Part shown: positions 11,901 through 22,515 of the stretch, one piece after another | Numbering within the stretch: the first letter of the stretch is position 1 | Layout of the letters: every line of letters starts with the position of its first letter | DNA from: Nageia nagi | Taxonomy: Eukaryota; Pinophyta | Reading direction: 5' to 3' | Assembly (NCBI GenBank): GCA_050084985.1 | Contig: JBITNC010000001.1 | Span: 101,184,001 to 101,248,000 of the forward strand | DNA: 64,000 nucleotides | Notes under the pieces: model-generated | The model's database searches: none | Seen by the model: the letters and a program-made list of their open reading frames with translations, nothing else | What the model was told of the DNA's origin: nothing | Made by a program: the position numbers and the translations under genes

Positions 11901-11935
11901 CACATGCTTATTATTTCACATTCTTATGTAGCAAA
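8924..11935 (+). other. Long non-coding leader of C2
   Basis: About 3 kb separates the primer site from gag. The short ORFs in it (9479-9685, 9720-10088, 11293-11523) are not preserved in the sister leaders of C1 (17144-19681, reversed) and C5 (60086-61864), so I do not call them genes. It contains T-rich tracts (9110-9480), a C-rich, pyrimidine-biased stretch (9570-9900), a G-run at 10023-10039 with one A, an (AT)n tract (about 10397-10420) and repeated TTACTTAA/ATGCATAC phrases at 10600-11050. The segment 11290-11530 is the best conserved part across copies. Confidence 0.75.
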
Positions 11936-12930
11936 TGGAAGAATATTTTTTACCCAAATACATTCTTGATGGTTATAACTATGGGATTTGAGAACCTCGG
12001 ATGAGAGCTAAATTGTATGTAAGGAAGCTTTGGCAATAGTGAATGAGAACCTTGTACCTCCTATATATGAGAAGGCACTTGAAACATACAACACAAAGAA
12101 TGAGTTGGCAACCTCTATGATTTATCATGTAATTTTAGATGATGTGCTCCTGATGATTTTCTTTTCAAACTTGATAAAGGAAGCATGGGATAAGCTTAAA
12201 CAAATCTACCTTACTTCAAACTTATCAAGAAGGTTTACCATTCTCTAAAAGTTGCTTCAATATTGTAAAGGGAAAGATGAAAATATGGCTATCTACTTGA
12301 ACAAAATTATTGATCTAAAGATCCAACTTGTTGCTTGTACGTGCAATTGAATCAATGATGAGTTTATGATCTTTATCATTCTTCAAAGCTTTTTTTCAAA
12401 GTTTAGAAACTTTGTAATAGTTATAGAAATAAGTCTTGATGATGAAAATTTTTTTTCTCTCTTAATAACCTTTCAAGGCACCTATTGAAGCATGAGGAAA
12501 CCTTTAATAATAAGGTATTGATTTCTTCTCCTAAGAATAATACTGTTGCTCTTGGAGCAACCAAAACTCTTTTCAAGAAGAAGTTCAACCATAAAATGTA
12601 ATCTTATCCTTCTTTCTCTAAAAAGTTTGAGAAAAGAGGCAATGGCTACAACAATAGTAGAAATAATAGGAACAACAACAGCAACAGAAATAATGAGAAT
12701 AATAATTGTTTCAAGTAAAGAGATGCAAAATACAAAGTAAACACTCCTTATCCTAAGGAAAAGTTTGATGGCAATTATAACTATTATGGCATTCAAAGTC
12801 ACAAAGAAATTGATTGCTACAAAAAGAAAAGAGAGAAAAAGAATAAAAGTAATCAAAATGTAAAAAACTATAAAAGAAAGAAAAATACTCATCCTAGTTT
12901 TGCTACGATGCTCAACTCCATGTCTCACTC
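11936..12930 (+). pseudogene. Copia gag of C2 (degenerate)
   Basis: The ATG at 11936 opens a UBN2-type Copia gag (MEEYFLPKYILDGYNYG), shared with C1 (8073, minus) and C5 (61865). In-frame stops appear within 20 codons. The block KNELATSMIYHVILDD followed by KEAWDKLKQIYL (about 12090-12210) is the usual helical gag core. Near 12770-12815 the zinc knuckle reads YNYYGIQSHKEIDCY, with the first two cysteines replaced by tyrosine. C5 keeps the intact CCHC form. A 148-codon minus-strand ORF over 12482-12928 is an antisense artefact. Confidence 0.8.
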
Positions 12931-12939
12931 TTTTTCATC

Positions 12940-13500
12940 TGAATAGATTGTTAACTCTGGTTGCAATAATCAGCTATGCTTTGAAAAAGAAAAGTTTGAG
13001 AACTTTCACAAGTATAAAAAGGATGCGATTATGATAGGTGATAACTCTAACTTTGAATTTCAAGGAATTAGAAGTGTGTTGATTCATAGAAAGGTTCTTG
13101 AAAATGTTCTTTATGTTCTTAAGTTAAAGATGAACCTTCTCTCCATAATCCAAGTTGCTAGAAAAGGGTACTCTTTTGAGTTCAACTCTCAATTCTAGTG
13201 CATTAAGAAAGGATTTACCATTTTGGTTAAAGGATATATGAAATATAACCTCTAAATTATAGATCAAGTTTCATAAAAGATGTATTTTACCTCTAGTGTG
13301 TGCTCTAAAGGTAATCTTTGACACCATCATTTAGGGTACCTTAACCATAAGAGTATTCAAATCATGAAAGATTAAGAACTTGTAGAAGATTTTTCTTCAA
13401 TTTCTCCTTCAGTTAGTCTATGCAAAAAGTGAATTTTTGGTAATATGTATAGATAAAAGTTTGAAAAAGATAAGGTAACAAGAGCATCTCAAACTTTTCA
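12940..13500 (+). pseudogene. Copia protease and GAG-pre-integrase region of C2
   Basis: IVNSGCNNQLCFEK at about 12948-12990 is the Copia protease active-site region, with N in place of the catalytic D of DSG. An ENVLYVLKLKMNLLS-type block follows (about 13095-13145). The pre-integrase zinc-binding segment starts near 13320 (HHHLGYLNHKSIQ) and ends in a broken C..C pair near 13425. Several stops are present. Confidence 0.7.
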
Positions 13501-13504
13501 TCTT

Positions 13505-14233
13505 GTGCATTTAGATTTGATGGGTCTATTTCAGACTAAGTCACTTGAAAAAGCATTTTACATCTTGACCTTCATTGATGACTTTAGTAGGATGACCTTT
13601 GGATATCTACTTGAGCACAAGGACCAAACCTTTAAGAGTTTTAAGGTTTTAAAGGCCTTTGTTGAGAATCAAACTAACCTTAAAATCAAAATATTAAGAT
13701 CAGATAATAAGAAAGAATATAACAATAATGAGTTCAATGACTATTATGCTAAGTATAGAATCAAAAAGTAGGTTATAATTCCATACACTTCTCAGCAGAA
13801 CGGTGTTACCAAAAGAAAAAAGAGAATAATTATGGAGATGGCTAGATGCATGTTGGGTAATCTTTCTAAATTCTTGTGGGATGAAGCTATGAGCATTGCT
13901 ATTTACACCTTGAATAGGTGTCCTATAAAATTCATTCAGAGTAAAACTCCTTTTGAGGCATGGTTAAGAAAAAAACCTAAAATTTCTCACCTTAGGGTGT
14001 TCGGTTGTGAAGCATTCTCCTACATTATTTTTGAGAAAAGGAAGAAGTTGGATAAAAGAGTTGAAAAATGCATCTTTATGGGTTATAACAGTCAACATAG
14101 AGGCCACAGGCTCTACTCTCCAACCTATAAAGTAGTGTTTATTTCAAGGGATGTAAAGTTCAATGAACTTCTTGAAAAATCTATTTCTAATGAGAATGTT
14201 GATGATCCAGAGGAATTTTTAGTTAGATATTGA
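13505..14233 (+). pseudogene. Copia integrase of C2
   Basis: The rve-type catalytic core is readable in two in-frame blocks separated by a stop at about 13770. The first catalytic aspartate is in HLDLMG (about 13510), the second in RSDNKKEY (about 13700). The third position, normally E in NGVAERKN, is K in NGVTKRKK (about 13803). The C-terminal part (WLRKKPKISHLRVFGC, MGYNSQHRGHRLY) is well preserved. The loss of the glutamate means this copy could not integrate DNA. Confidence 0.85.
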
Positions 14234-14369
14234 TGTAGACAAGTCAACTCAGGAACAATATTCTCCAACACAAAGGGTAACAAGGAGCATGACCTTGAAC
14301 ATTTTTAAATTTCCAATATTGACAACAAACATGAGCCCTCAACTTTCAAAGAATCTTCTAAGCATGAGT

Positions 14370-15813
14370 GCTAGATGGAAGCCATGAAAGTGGAGTATGA
14401 GGTGCTTATGAAAAATAAAACTTGGGTCTTAGTTCTTTATCCCAATCAAAAGAATGTGATTGGTAATAAGTGAATCTACAAGGTTAAATTTAATTTAGTT
14501 AGAGATATTGAAAAATACAAGGCAAGGTTAGTAGCTAAAGGTTTTGCTCAGAAATATGATATAGATTATAAGGAAACCTTTGCTCCAATGGTAAAGATGC
14601 TTATTGTGAGAGTTATCTTTGCTTTTTCTACAGCTCAAAGATATAAAGTTTTTCAACTTTACATCAAGAGTGCATTTCTCAATGTAGATTTAGATGTGAA
14701 AATCTTCATGAATCAACTAGAAGGGTTTATTATGAAGGCAAAGAATCCTTTGTATGCAAGTTAAAGAATTCATTGTATGGACTTAAACAAGCACCTAAAG
14801 CCTGGTACAAAAAAGATTTTAGGGTACTTTATAGATAATAGATTCTCCAAGTGTTTTTCAAACTCTGATCTATATGTACTCAATCAAAGGAAAGATGTGG
14901 TCTTGATTATCTTTTATGTGGATGATCTTTTGATTACTAAGAACAATGATGAAACCATTCAATAGTACATATCCAAACATAAGGCAACATTTGAAATGAT
15001 TGATCTTGGTCTTTTACACTACTATCTTGGAATGCAAGTGTATCAATACAAGGATTATGCTTACCTTAGTTAATCTAAGTATATATTAGACATCTTATAG
15101 AAGTTTAGAATCGAGTGTAGATATATTACAATCCCATTCTCTATTGGAATTACTATTTTTCTAAGTTCTAATTCTTAGTTAACTGATGCTACAACTTACA
15201 GGCAATTAATTGGTAGTCTTTTATATTTGACTATATCCAGGCTATATATTACCTTTGTAGTGAATCTAATAGCATGATTTATGTAGAAAACTTGTGTTGA
15301 GCACCTCAATGCTATTAAGCAAATTTTGAGGTATGCTGCAAGGACTAAAGATCTTACTCTCAAGTATTTCAAGTTGCCCTTGTTTGGTTTCTCTAGATTC
15401 TCAGATTCTAACTATGGGGAAGATAGAGATGATAGAAATCAACCTCTACATATGTGTTTAGCATTGTTAAAGGTGCTATCTCTTGGGCTTTCAAGAAGCA
15501 ACCTACTATTTCTCTTTCCATCATAGGAACTAAATACCATGTCATATTTGTTGCAACCTAAGAAGCCATTTGGCTAAGGCATCTTCTAAAAGAAATTAGG
15601 TATGAGCAAGGTGGCTCATTTTTTATTTTTTCAAATAATCAATCGAATATTTATTTGGCTAAAAATCTTATGTTTTATCAGAGAATAAAAAATGTAGAAA
15701 TCCATACCTATTTTATCATGGAAAAGGTTCTAGATGGCATCATACACTTGGAGTATTGTCCATCCTCCTTGAACTTTATTGATTTGTCCACTAAGCCTCT
15801 CTTAGAAGCATAG
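14370..15813 (+). pseudogene. Copia reverse transcriptase and RNase H of C2
   Basis: RVT_2-type reverse transcriptase runs from about 14370. Blocks KYKARLVAKGFAQKY, ETFAPMVKM and SAFLN are visible, and YVDD is intact at 14915-14926. RNase H follows from about 15190 (RQLIGSLLYLT) through an altered SNYGEDRDDRN block to the stop at 15811-15813 after LSTKPLLEA. Many stops and several shifts, including one near 14800 and one near 15450, make it non-functional. In intact elements this enzyme copies the RNA to cDNA in the cytoplasmic particle. Confidence 0.85.
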
Positions 15814-16016
15814 TTCTATAAGCTAAAGGATGCTATTGGGTTAGTGAAGTTACCTTCAAAGGGGAGTGAAGTTTGAATTCTTATGTTGAATTCATGTTTG
15901 TGATGACAACTTCATCTCTAAGAGGATTTTGTATTGTATAGTGTTGATTTTATTGTACACCTTTGTGGTAAGTTCGCTCTGCATGAGGAACTTGTTGTAC
16001 AAATTGGAAAATCTTA

Positions 16017-16213
16017 CACTATTTAATTATCCATGTATGAGGAACTCTTATGTGTCTTTGGCACTATTCAATTATCCATATATGAAGAACTCATATGTGC
16101 ATACTTTATTTTTTATCAATCTAGCACTATTCAGTTATCCATGTGTGAGGAACTCTTATGTGTCTTTTGGCACTATTCAATTATCCATATCTGAAGAACT
16201 CGTATGTGCATGC
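16017..16213 (+). repeat. Four-unit tandem repeat in the C2 3' untranslated region
   Basis: Units begin CACTATT at 16017, 16062, 16125 and 16171 and are about 45-63 bases long. Each pairs an AATTATCCAT core with GA(G/A)GAACTC(T/A)TATGTG. They alternate between two subtypes (TATGTGTC and TATGTGCA), so the array looks like a doubled two-unit block. The 98-codon ORF 15929-16225 merely reads through it. Confidence 0.8.
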
Positions 16214-16670
16214 TATATTTTATAATGATAATCAACACATATTTTATATATAGCAAGTGAATATAAGTTTTTGGTATGGCATTTTTGTGATGACTTATAG
16301 TGCACCATTGATCAGTTCATGATGGCATTTGTGTGATTCATTTATCTTTATTGATATGAGTATGATGCATCTAACTGATCTTGTTATTTGAATTACTTAT
16401 GACTTGCAGGTCCCTTTGAGATTGCAGGTTACTTACCTCAAGTATGCAAGCTCTTGGAGACTCTTCATGATTTTCAATTGGATGACTACTTTATGTACAT
16501 TGAAACCAATTATGATTAATGATTGTATTTGGCAAAGTAGTGAGTCTCAAACTAGATCTTTCTTACTTTATAAATATGTAAAAAGTTCTCATCTCCATTG
16601 TATCTATTTGGAGGAGAACTCTCTTACTTTCTCTTCTTCTCTCTTATTCGTTCTATCCCAATATTGCATT

Positions 16671-16679
16671 AAGGGGAAG
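16671..16679 (+). other. Polypurine tract of C2
   Basis: AAGGGGAAG directly precedes the 3' LTR start TGTTGGAATG at 16680, as expected for plus-strand priming. Confidence 0.85.
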
Positions 16680-17143
16680 TGTTGGAATGTATAATGCATT
16701 ATTGTAAAGGTTTGTATTAAATATTCTATGTAAGTTCAATAATACTTAATTGTATCATTTGATACTTTAAGTATTTAAGTGAATATGATAATGTAACTTG
16801 TCTTACACTCCATGTCATGAGCATGCCCTTTGGGTAAAAGGATGTGCATGTCATGCTTTTATACATTGGATAAAAGGATGATCCAAAGAGGGATTTTTGC
16901 CTATAAATAGAAGGCTCCCTCTTTGTGATCACACACCAATTATGGAGTAAAATTATGCTATAGGATATAATTGTATAAGTATTTGTGATTGAAATAAATA
17001 TCTAGTTAGTGGATGTACTCTTAGTTGGAGGAACCACTTACATCTTGTGTTGTGAGATTGCTTTGTGAGTTTGTTAGATGTAATTATGAGCTTTGTGTGA
17101 TCTTGGTTAATTAAGAATTATCTTGTTAGTGTTAGTTACTTCA
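16680..17143 (+). repeat. 3' LTR of C2
   Basis: This aligns with the 5' LTR and ends GTTAGTTACTTCA. It is 36 bases shorter, mainly through a deletion after about 16975. TATAAATA is at 16902-16909. Confidence 0.9.
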
Positions 17144-19681
17144 AAAAGTACCTATTATTTTCTAAGTTTATGATGTTTAATGGATCGACCAAATTATTAA
17201 TCTTGATTAGGTTTCAAGTTGTTCTCCTAGGTTATCAGGATAATCCCTAAATGGACATGCAAACATGTGGTATCACTATACACATGCTTGTCCACCTATT
17301 AGAGTTATATCTAAACTAACAGAGGACTTAGGGGCAATTGAGAAGTATGAACTTTTCACCATTTGAATCATCAAACTTAAAGGCTCCAGTCCACCTCTCC
17401 TCACATCATGGCTCCCCAAACAAGTCATGTTGTGAAATGTAGGTGTGGATGTGTTCATTGAAGGGGGTTGCTCAAATCAATGTTTGCATTTTTGCATAAG
17501 TAAATAAAAAAAAAGTGCTAAACATGAAGTAAAGTGCATAAATTAAACATCATCCATCCATAACATGAAACCTTAAGAGTCCAATGGGTTTTGTTTACTA
17601 AACCCTAGAGGACATGTTTACATAGCTCCATAACTTGCACAAGTTAACTTTGCATAAAGGATAAATAATCATTTTCATAATTTGCACAAGTCCAATAACT
17701 TTTCATAAGAATAAAGATACTTAACATGCATCAATAACTTAAAAATAAGTACTTAAGTATTAAGAATAAGTACTAATCTTAAGCATGCATCATTTAAAAG
17801 TTAAGTACTACGCATAAGCACTAATCATAAGCATGCATTAACTTAATAAATGAGTATTAAATATTCATTTAACTAAAAAAAGTTAAGTGATAAGTAATAT
17901 GAGGATCTAAGAAATTCAAAGTAATAGGTATTCCATACTCTGACATAAAGATTTTAAGTAAAAAAATAGGATTTTCCCCTTTTTTGTTTACTTAAAAAAG
18001 TAGCATAAAAAAATGCTAGTTTACCCTAGAACTTTCACTAAAAATATCAAGACTTATCAATGAAAGTCTAAGTAATTGCTTATGTTTGTAAGCATTAAAA
18101 AAAAATTGATCAAGGCATTGAAATTGGAGGAATATAATGTTATGTAAAAAAATTTTACCTCATATTAAAAAGATTTCTCCCAATGTTAAAGCCAAAGGTT
18201 CACCTTTTTACCATAGAGAATACCTCTTAAGCCAAAAAATAATTTTAAAAATAATTTAAAAAAAAATGATAACTCTAAGTACCTTGGAGTACAAGTCATC
18301 ATTTTTTCTTAATGCTCAAGTTACTTTAAGAGAAGAGTGTCAAGTTATTAATATAATGAACTTGTGTATATGTTAAAGAGGTAATTAATAAGACTGAGGG
18401 CATTAAATGAATAAAAAGTAACTTGTAAGCATCAAAACATTAAATGCTTAGCAATCATAAGTGAGAGAAAATAAAAAGATATGAACCATTTAAAAAAAGG
18501 ATATGGGAAAGATGCACAGGAGTAAGAGGCTAGCAGATGGTGCATCGACCTAAGATGGTTGCAAGGGGCCATGGGGTTTGTGAGGGGCCATGGGTCCTTC
18601 AAAAGGCTACATAGGATTTTTAACTTCAAACAAAGATTAAGGGGTTGAAGTAGAGGGGAGGCATCAAGGTAGAGGGTATATCGCATGGTGAAGAGGGGAA
18701 GTCTTACAATACATGCAGCAATGCTCAAGTCTTTCCCCAAGCACACACTGTCCATATTAATAAAACAAAAAAATGGATGAGAGATGGAGTGGAAGTTGCA
18801 AGGAGGAGGGCTCATGAGTGGAGGACAGAGGTTATGCATGATAGATGCTAGGCAAGGAGATCATATAGCCTACAAGGAGGCCACAACAAATCCAATGAAC
18901 CAAATGAGAGAGGTGATTCATTGAGAGAAGGATAGCGATTGGTATTAGGCTACATGGCTTCCTAGTTTTACCACAAACAACAAAGGGGAGAAGTAGATTT
19001 AGCAACCATCAAGGAGATAGCTTTGAAAGAAGCTACCATGCAAAAATTAAATAAAATGCAAATGTTCAAAGGGTTTGGCAAGCTAGTGACCTTACAAAAA
19101 AATGTAGATTTTCAAAAAAATTATAAATCTAATTTTTTATAAAAGCCTCCTTTTTTAAAGTTATATTTTTTATTTAAAAAATATCTGTTGGAAAAATTCC
19201 AAATATATACAATTTTATTGAATTTTTGCACATATAATTTAAAAAAAATAGTATATTAATATATATAATATATATATATATAAATTACTCAAACCTTTTG
19301 ATATACCAGACAACATTTTCAAATTAAAGATATGCAAAAAAATATAGCAATATAATAAACAATTGTAAAATTGCAACTAACAATAAGACATATTAGTGTA
19401 AGCAAAAAAAATTGCATCATAATATATTACTACTTTAAGTAATTGTTACCCAAAATTTGCAACTAACAATAAGGTATGTTAGTAAAAAAAATTGCATAGC
19501 AATATAATGATACCCATATTTTGAATGTGAAATTGCAACACATAAAAGAGGTATTAGTATAAAAAATAGGAGGTTATACCTTGAAATATTTTTACCTCAC
19601 CAATGAAGATTAGGATGAAGTATGAAGACCTCCAAATTGAAGATGAGGTTTCAAACCAAGGAAGTGAAGAGGAGCCTACAA
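17144..19681 (-). other. Leader of C1 (right half of the split element)
   Basis: On the minus strand this is the C1 leader between its primer site and the C2 insertion point. The part next to C2 is the mirror of 11290-11610. The 135-codon ORF at 18432-18839 (minus) lies in the pyrimidine-biased zone that matches C2 9570-9900 and is not conserved as protein, so it is left out. An (AT)n-like tract is at about 19258-19283. Confidence 0.75.
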
Positions 19682-19696
19682 GGAGCTATGATACCA
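19682..19696 (-). other. Primer binding site of C1
   Basis: Read on the minus strand it is TGGTATCATAGCTCC, two bases from the LTR at 19699. It fits the methionine-tRNA primer class. Confidence 0.8.
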
Positions 19697-19698
19697 AA

Positions 19699-20197
19699 TG
19701 AGAGAATTGAACTATAACATGAATAACTTTAAACTACCAAGATCACATGAAAGCTCACAATACACATCTAACAAACTCACAAAGCAATCTCACAAATATA
19801 ACACAAGATGTAAGTGGTTCCTCCAACTAGAAGTACATCCACTAACTAGATCTATACTTCAATCATAAATACAATTCTCTTACAATCCTCCTAATCTCAA
19901 ATCCTAAGCACTATCCTATAGCATAACTTTACTCCATAATTGGTGTGTGATCACATAGAGGGAGCCTTCTATTTATAGGCCAAAATTCCTCTTTAGATCA
20001 CCCTTTTTCCAATGCACAAAAGTATGATATGCACATCCTTTTACCCAAGGGGCATGCTCATGACATGGAGTGTAGGACAAGTTACATTATCATATTCACT
20101 TAAATACTTAAGGTATCAAATGATACCCTTAATTATAAGTGAACTTACATAGAATATTAATACAAACCTTTACAATAATGCATTATAAATTCCAACA
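19699..20197 (-). repeat. 5' LTR of C1
   Basis: It is 499 bp, TGAGAG to TTCCAACA on the plus strand, matching 4652-5139. TATTTATA at 19970-19977 is the minus-strand TATA box. Confidence 0.9.
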
Positions 20198-20202
20198 TGC
20201 AC

Positions 20203-21168
20203 AACATGAATATGAGATCCAAGTGCCCAACGATTGTATAGAAGATATGAATATCACAATAATACAATACCAAGCTTCCAAAGTTGGACATTGGCCTCTA
20301 AGGAGCTAAGTAGGACAAGTTGTATATCCTCCATGTTGGACAGACAAGTAGAACCATGGGACAACCTCACTCCCTCAGAACCTGAATCCTCTTCATCAAA
20401 GGAGCCCTCTTTTGATATTGGAGGTTAACTGAATGGTAGAAGCTCAACCTCAAAATACCACTTGAAGAACAAGGGTGCTACATCAATGTCATAGATAATC
20501 AAGATCCCTCAGCTTGATAGCCCTCCTAGATGTTGTACCTAGGGGATTGCTTAGCATTGCTAAGTCTTGTTATCCTCTAAACGATATGAAGTATAATAAT
20601 AATTAGGTATATAAAACAATGAGGCTCTAATGCTCTTTATACACTCAACTCTATTTGGATATCACCTAGGAGTCATCACCTAACTGCTTAATCCCAACAT
20701 TAGCCTTATGAAGGTCCTTAATGCCCAACGCAGGTGTCTAGGGTTCAAGCATGCCAACATGGGGGCTTGGAGTGTCATAAATACCAACATGGGAGTCTAG
20801 GAGTTCCACATATGCCCAACATGGGTTTGGGAGTCATGCATGGTGTATAGGCATCATAATGGACCAATGTGGGGACTAGGAGTCTCCCCAAGGCTAGTGC
20901 ATGTATACGAGTGCTCATTCATCCACTTAAGTGTAAAACAAAACTTAGGACTCCCACAATCAAGATTAGGATCTCCAAGTATAATAAAACACCTATTCTA
21001 AGTTTAGGAGGGAGACATCCCACTTGGAGCTCACAGTGGGGTCCATTGACCCATTAAGTCTTCTATACTAAGTTACAACATGAAAGTACAATGCAATAAT
21101 AAAATATATTACAAGAGGAATCTGTTGGATTCCATAATTAATTACAATCATGAAAGGGGGATGTCACA
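20203..21168 (-). mobile_element. Right LTR of G1, second part
   Basis: This continues the LTR interrupted at 4651 and ends at 21168 in GATGTCACA, the same terminus as the left LTR at 1335. It holds CCAACATGGGG/CCAATGTGGGG motifs at about 20750-20880. The complete LTR would be about 1.19 kb. Short ORFs in it are not genes. Confidence 0.8.
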
Positions 21169-22089
21169 GGCCCTTTGGGTCCCAATGGTGGTACATGGCT
21201 AAAAAATCTTATTATCGCAATGGGCTAGGACCTTGGTACCCCAATGGATCAAGTTCTATCTTGAGGATCCAATGCCTTAGGTAGACTATAACTAAGGAAT
21301 TTACGGCTAGGCCTAGTTTGGGTAGGCTTCATGGTTGTGTATGCAAGGGTAATCTATGTCACCTATGCCAATGTTAGGTAGTACTTTAGGTTGAGCCATG
21401 TCATAATGGGTGGCTCATGTTGGTACTGTCACAAGAACATTGATAAATCTCATCCTTTTAAGGATATTAAATGATAGTTATGAAAGTTTCTTTTTGATGT
21501 TATCATCATTGCATAGATTTCTACTTAAAACATATGATATTTTATTATTTAAATGGAAATATACATACCTTGGTCATTGAGTAAATCTTAGTATTTAAAT
21601 ACTTCAATCAAGAGAAGTCAATTACAAATTTTTTATCTTTATCTATGCTAAGTCACAATGTCTTTTTTATTTATGTTTAATTTGTGACCTAAATTACTAA
21701 TAATATTTTATTATTTTGTAAATAATTTAAATGTCATAAAATATTATGTATTCCAAGTTTGATTCATTACTATTACGTTGAGAATGCTTCTTTTTGAGTT
21801 GGAAGGAAAACTGTAGGTTAAAACTCCTATGAGGGTGGCCCAGGTTTAAATATCTCAACTCATTGGATTAAACATACAAGAATCCACAAAATTATGGTTT
21901 TGTGGTATCCATGCTCTTTACTCCTTAAGAGAAGATCAACTATCCAAGTTTCTAATAAAATGGATGATTCCATATTAAAAAAAAAAAAAAAGAAAGAAAG
22001 AAAAAATATTTTATTTATTTATCGTATTTCTAATTAATTAATAATTTTTTAGAATATGATAATTTCAGGTTACCAAAGACACGGGTTTT
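21169..22089. other. Non-coding spacer between G1 and the PPR fragment
   Basis: No coding similarity was found. The only structure is a possible SINE near 21780-21991 and a GAAA-rich, AT-rich stretch to about 22020. Confidence 0.5.
21780..21991 (+). mobile_element. Possible tRNA-derived SINE with poly(A) tail
   Basis: A weak box-B-like GGTTTAAATATCTC at about 21844 resembles GGTTCRANNCC. About 130 bases later there is an uninterrupted A-run at 21977-21991. I see no clear target-site duplication. It could equally be a random A-tract beside unrelated DNA. Confidence 0.3.
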
Positions 22090-22365
22090 CTTCGACAGGT
22101 ATCACCAAATGCAATGAAATGGAAGCTAAGTCCAACAAGATCAATTCAGGTTTGCCATTGTCCTCAACGCATGCACTAAACTTGAAGACATGTATGCGAA
22201 ATCTGAAAGCGTAGACAAGGCATGATGCAGCCACAACTTCATGAATTCTTGTTCACCGAAAATGCCCAAAATGGATTCTCTCATACAAAGAATATGTCTG
22301 TGAGGATAAAGCCCAGGAATTATTTAATAAAATTCCTCACCAAAGCGTATTACAATTGGACTCTA
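22090..22365 (+). pseudogene. PPR-repeat protein fragment
   Basis: Reading the plus strand with shifts gives QDQFRFAIVLNACTKLE (about 22130-22185), then MYAKSESVDKA (about 22190-22220), then EDKAQELFNKIPHQSV (about 22300-22350). These are signatures of plant PLS-type pentatricopeptide repeats, proteins that bind organellar RNA. The spacing is far too short for complete 35-residue repeats and stops interrupt it, so this is a deleted remnant. It lies beyond the 3' end of the MADS gene on the opposite strand. Most such genes are intronless and several hundred residues long. Confidence 0.6.
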
Positions 22366-22515
22366 CATATACATATATGAGAGAAAAATGAGGAAAGACC
22401 ATTATTATTGTCTTAAAGACAAGTTATTCAATTCATACGCTAAAAGCGATAAACATACATTTCAAAAGCCATTTCCCCATAAATCGATAAACATACATTT
22501 GAAAAATGGTACATT
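22366..22515. other. Spacer / MADS 3' flank
   Basis: It contains a short direct repeat, GATAAACATACATTT at about 22449 and about 22489, each near a CAAAAGCCA(T/G)TTCCCCATA phrase, so about 45-60 bases near the end of the MADS gene are duplicated. Confidence 0.45.

Larger units (their letters stand above)
8405..17143 (+). mobile_element. Copia element C2 (plus), nested in C1
   Basis: This full-length 8.7-kb element has LTRs 8405-8904 (500 bp) and 16680-17143 (464 bp). The flanks are AGAAG (8400-8404) and AAAAG (17144-17148), a 5-bp duplication with one change. Sequence on either side is continuous C1 leader: the C2 leader at 11500-11610 supplies the uninterrupted version of the target. Order: LTR, primer site, 3-kb leader, gag-pol, repeat-bearing 3' region, polypurine tract, LTR. 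All coding regions carry stops. Confidence 0.92.
4652..20197 (-). mobile_element. Copia element C1 (minus), itself split by C2
   Basis: The LTRs are 4652-5139 (488 bp) and 19699-20197 (499 bp). The flanks are TGCAT (4647-4651) and TGCAC (20198-20202), a 5-bp target-site duplication with one change. The target is the right LTR of G1. C1 is interrupted at 8404/17144 by the related element C2. Without C2 it is about 6.8 kb and carries a large internal deletion that removed late gag, protease and the integrase core. It belongs to the same family as C2, C5 and the solo LTR at 57731. Confidence 0.9.

Noticed and set aside
12482-12928. 148-codon hydrophobic minus-strand ORF resembling a membrane protein
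   Set aside because: Exactly antisense to the lysine/asparagine-rich end of C2 gag, which produces isoleucine- and phenylalanine-rich artefacts on the other strand.
15929-16225. 98-codon ORF with repeated NYPCMRNSYVS-like units
   Set aside because: Reads through the tandem repeat in the C2 3' untranslated region. Unit lengths are not constant multiples of three and C1 has only two units.
18432-18839. 135-codon minus-strand ORF with cysteine and proline
   Set aside because: Lies in the C1 leader; the equivalent in C2 is not the same protein.
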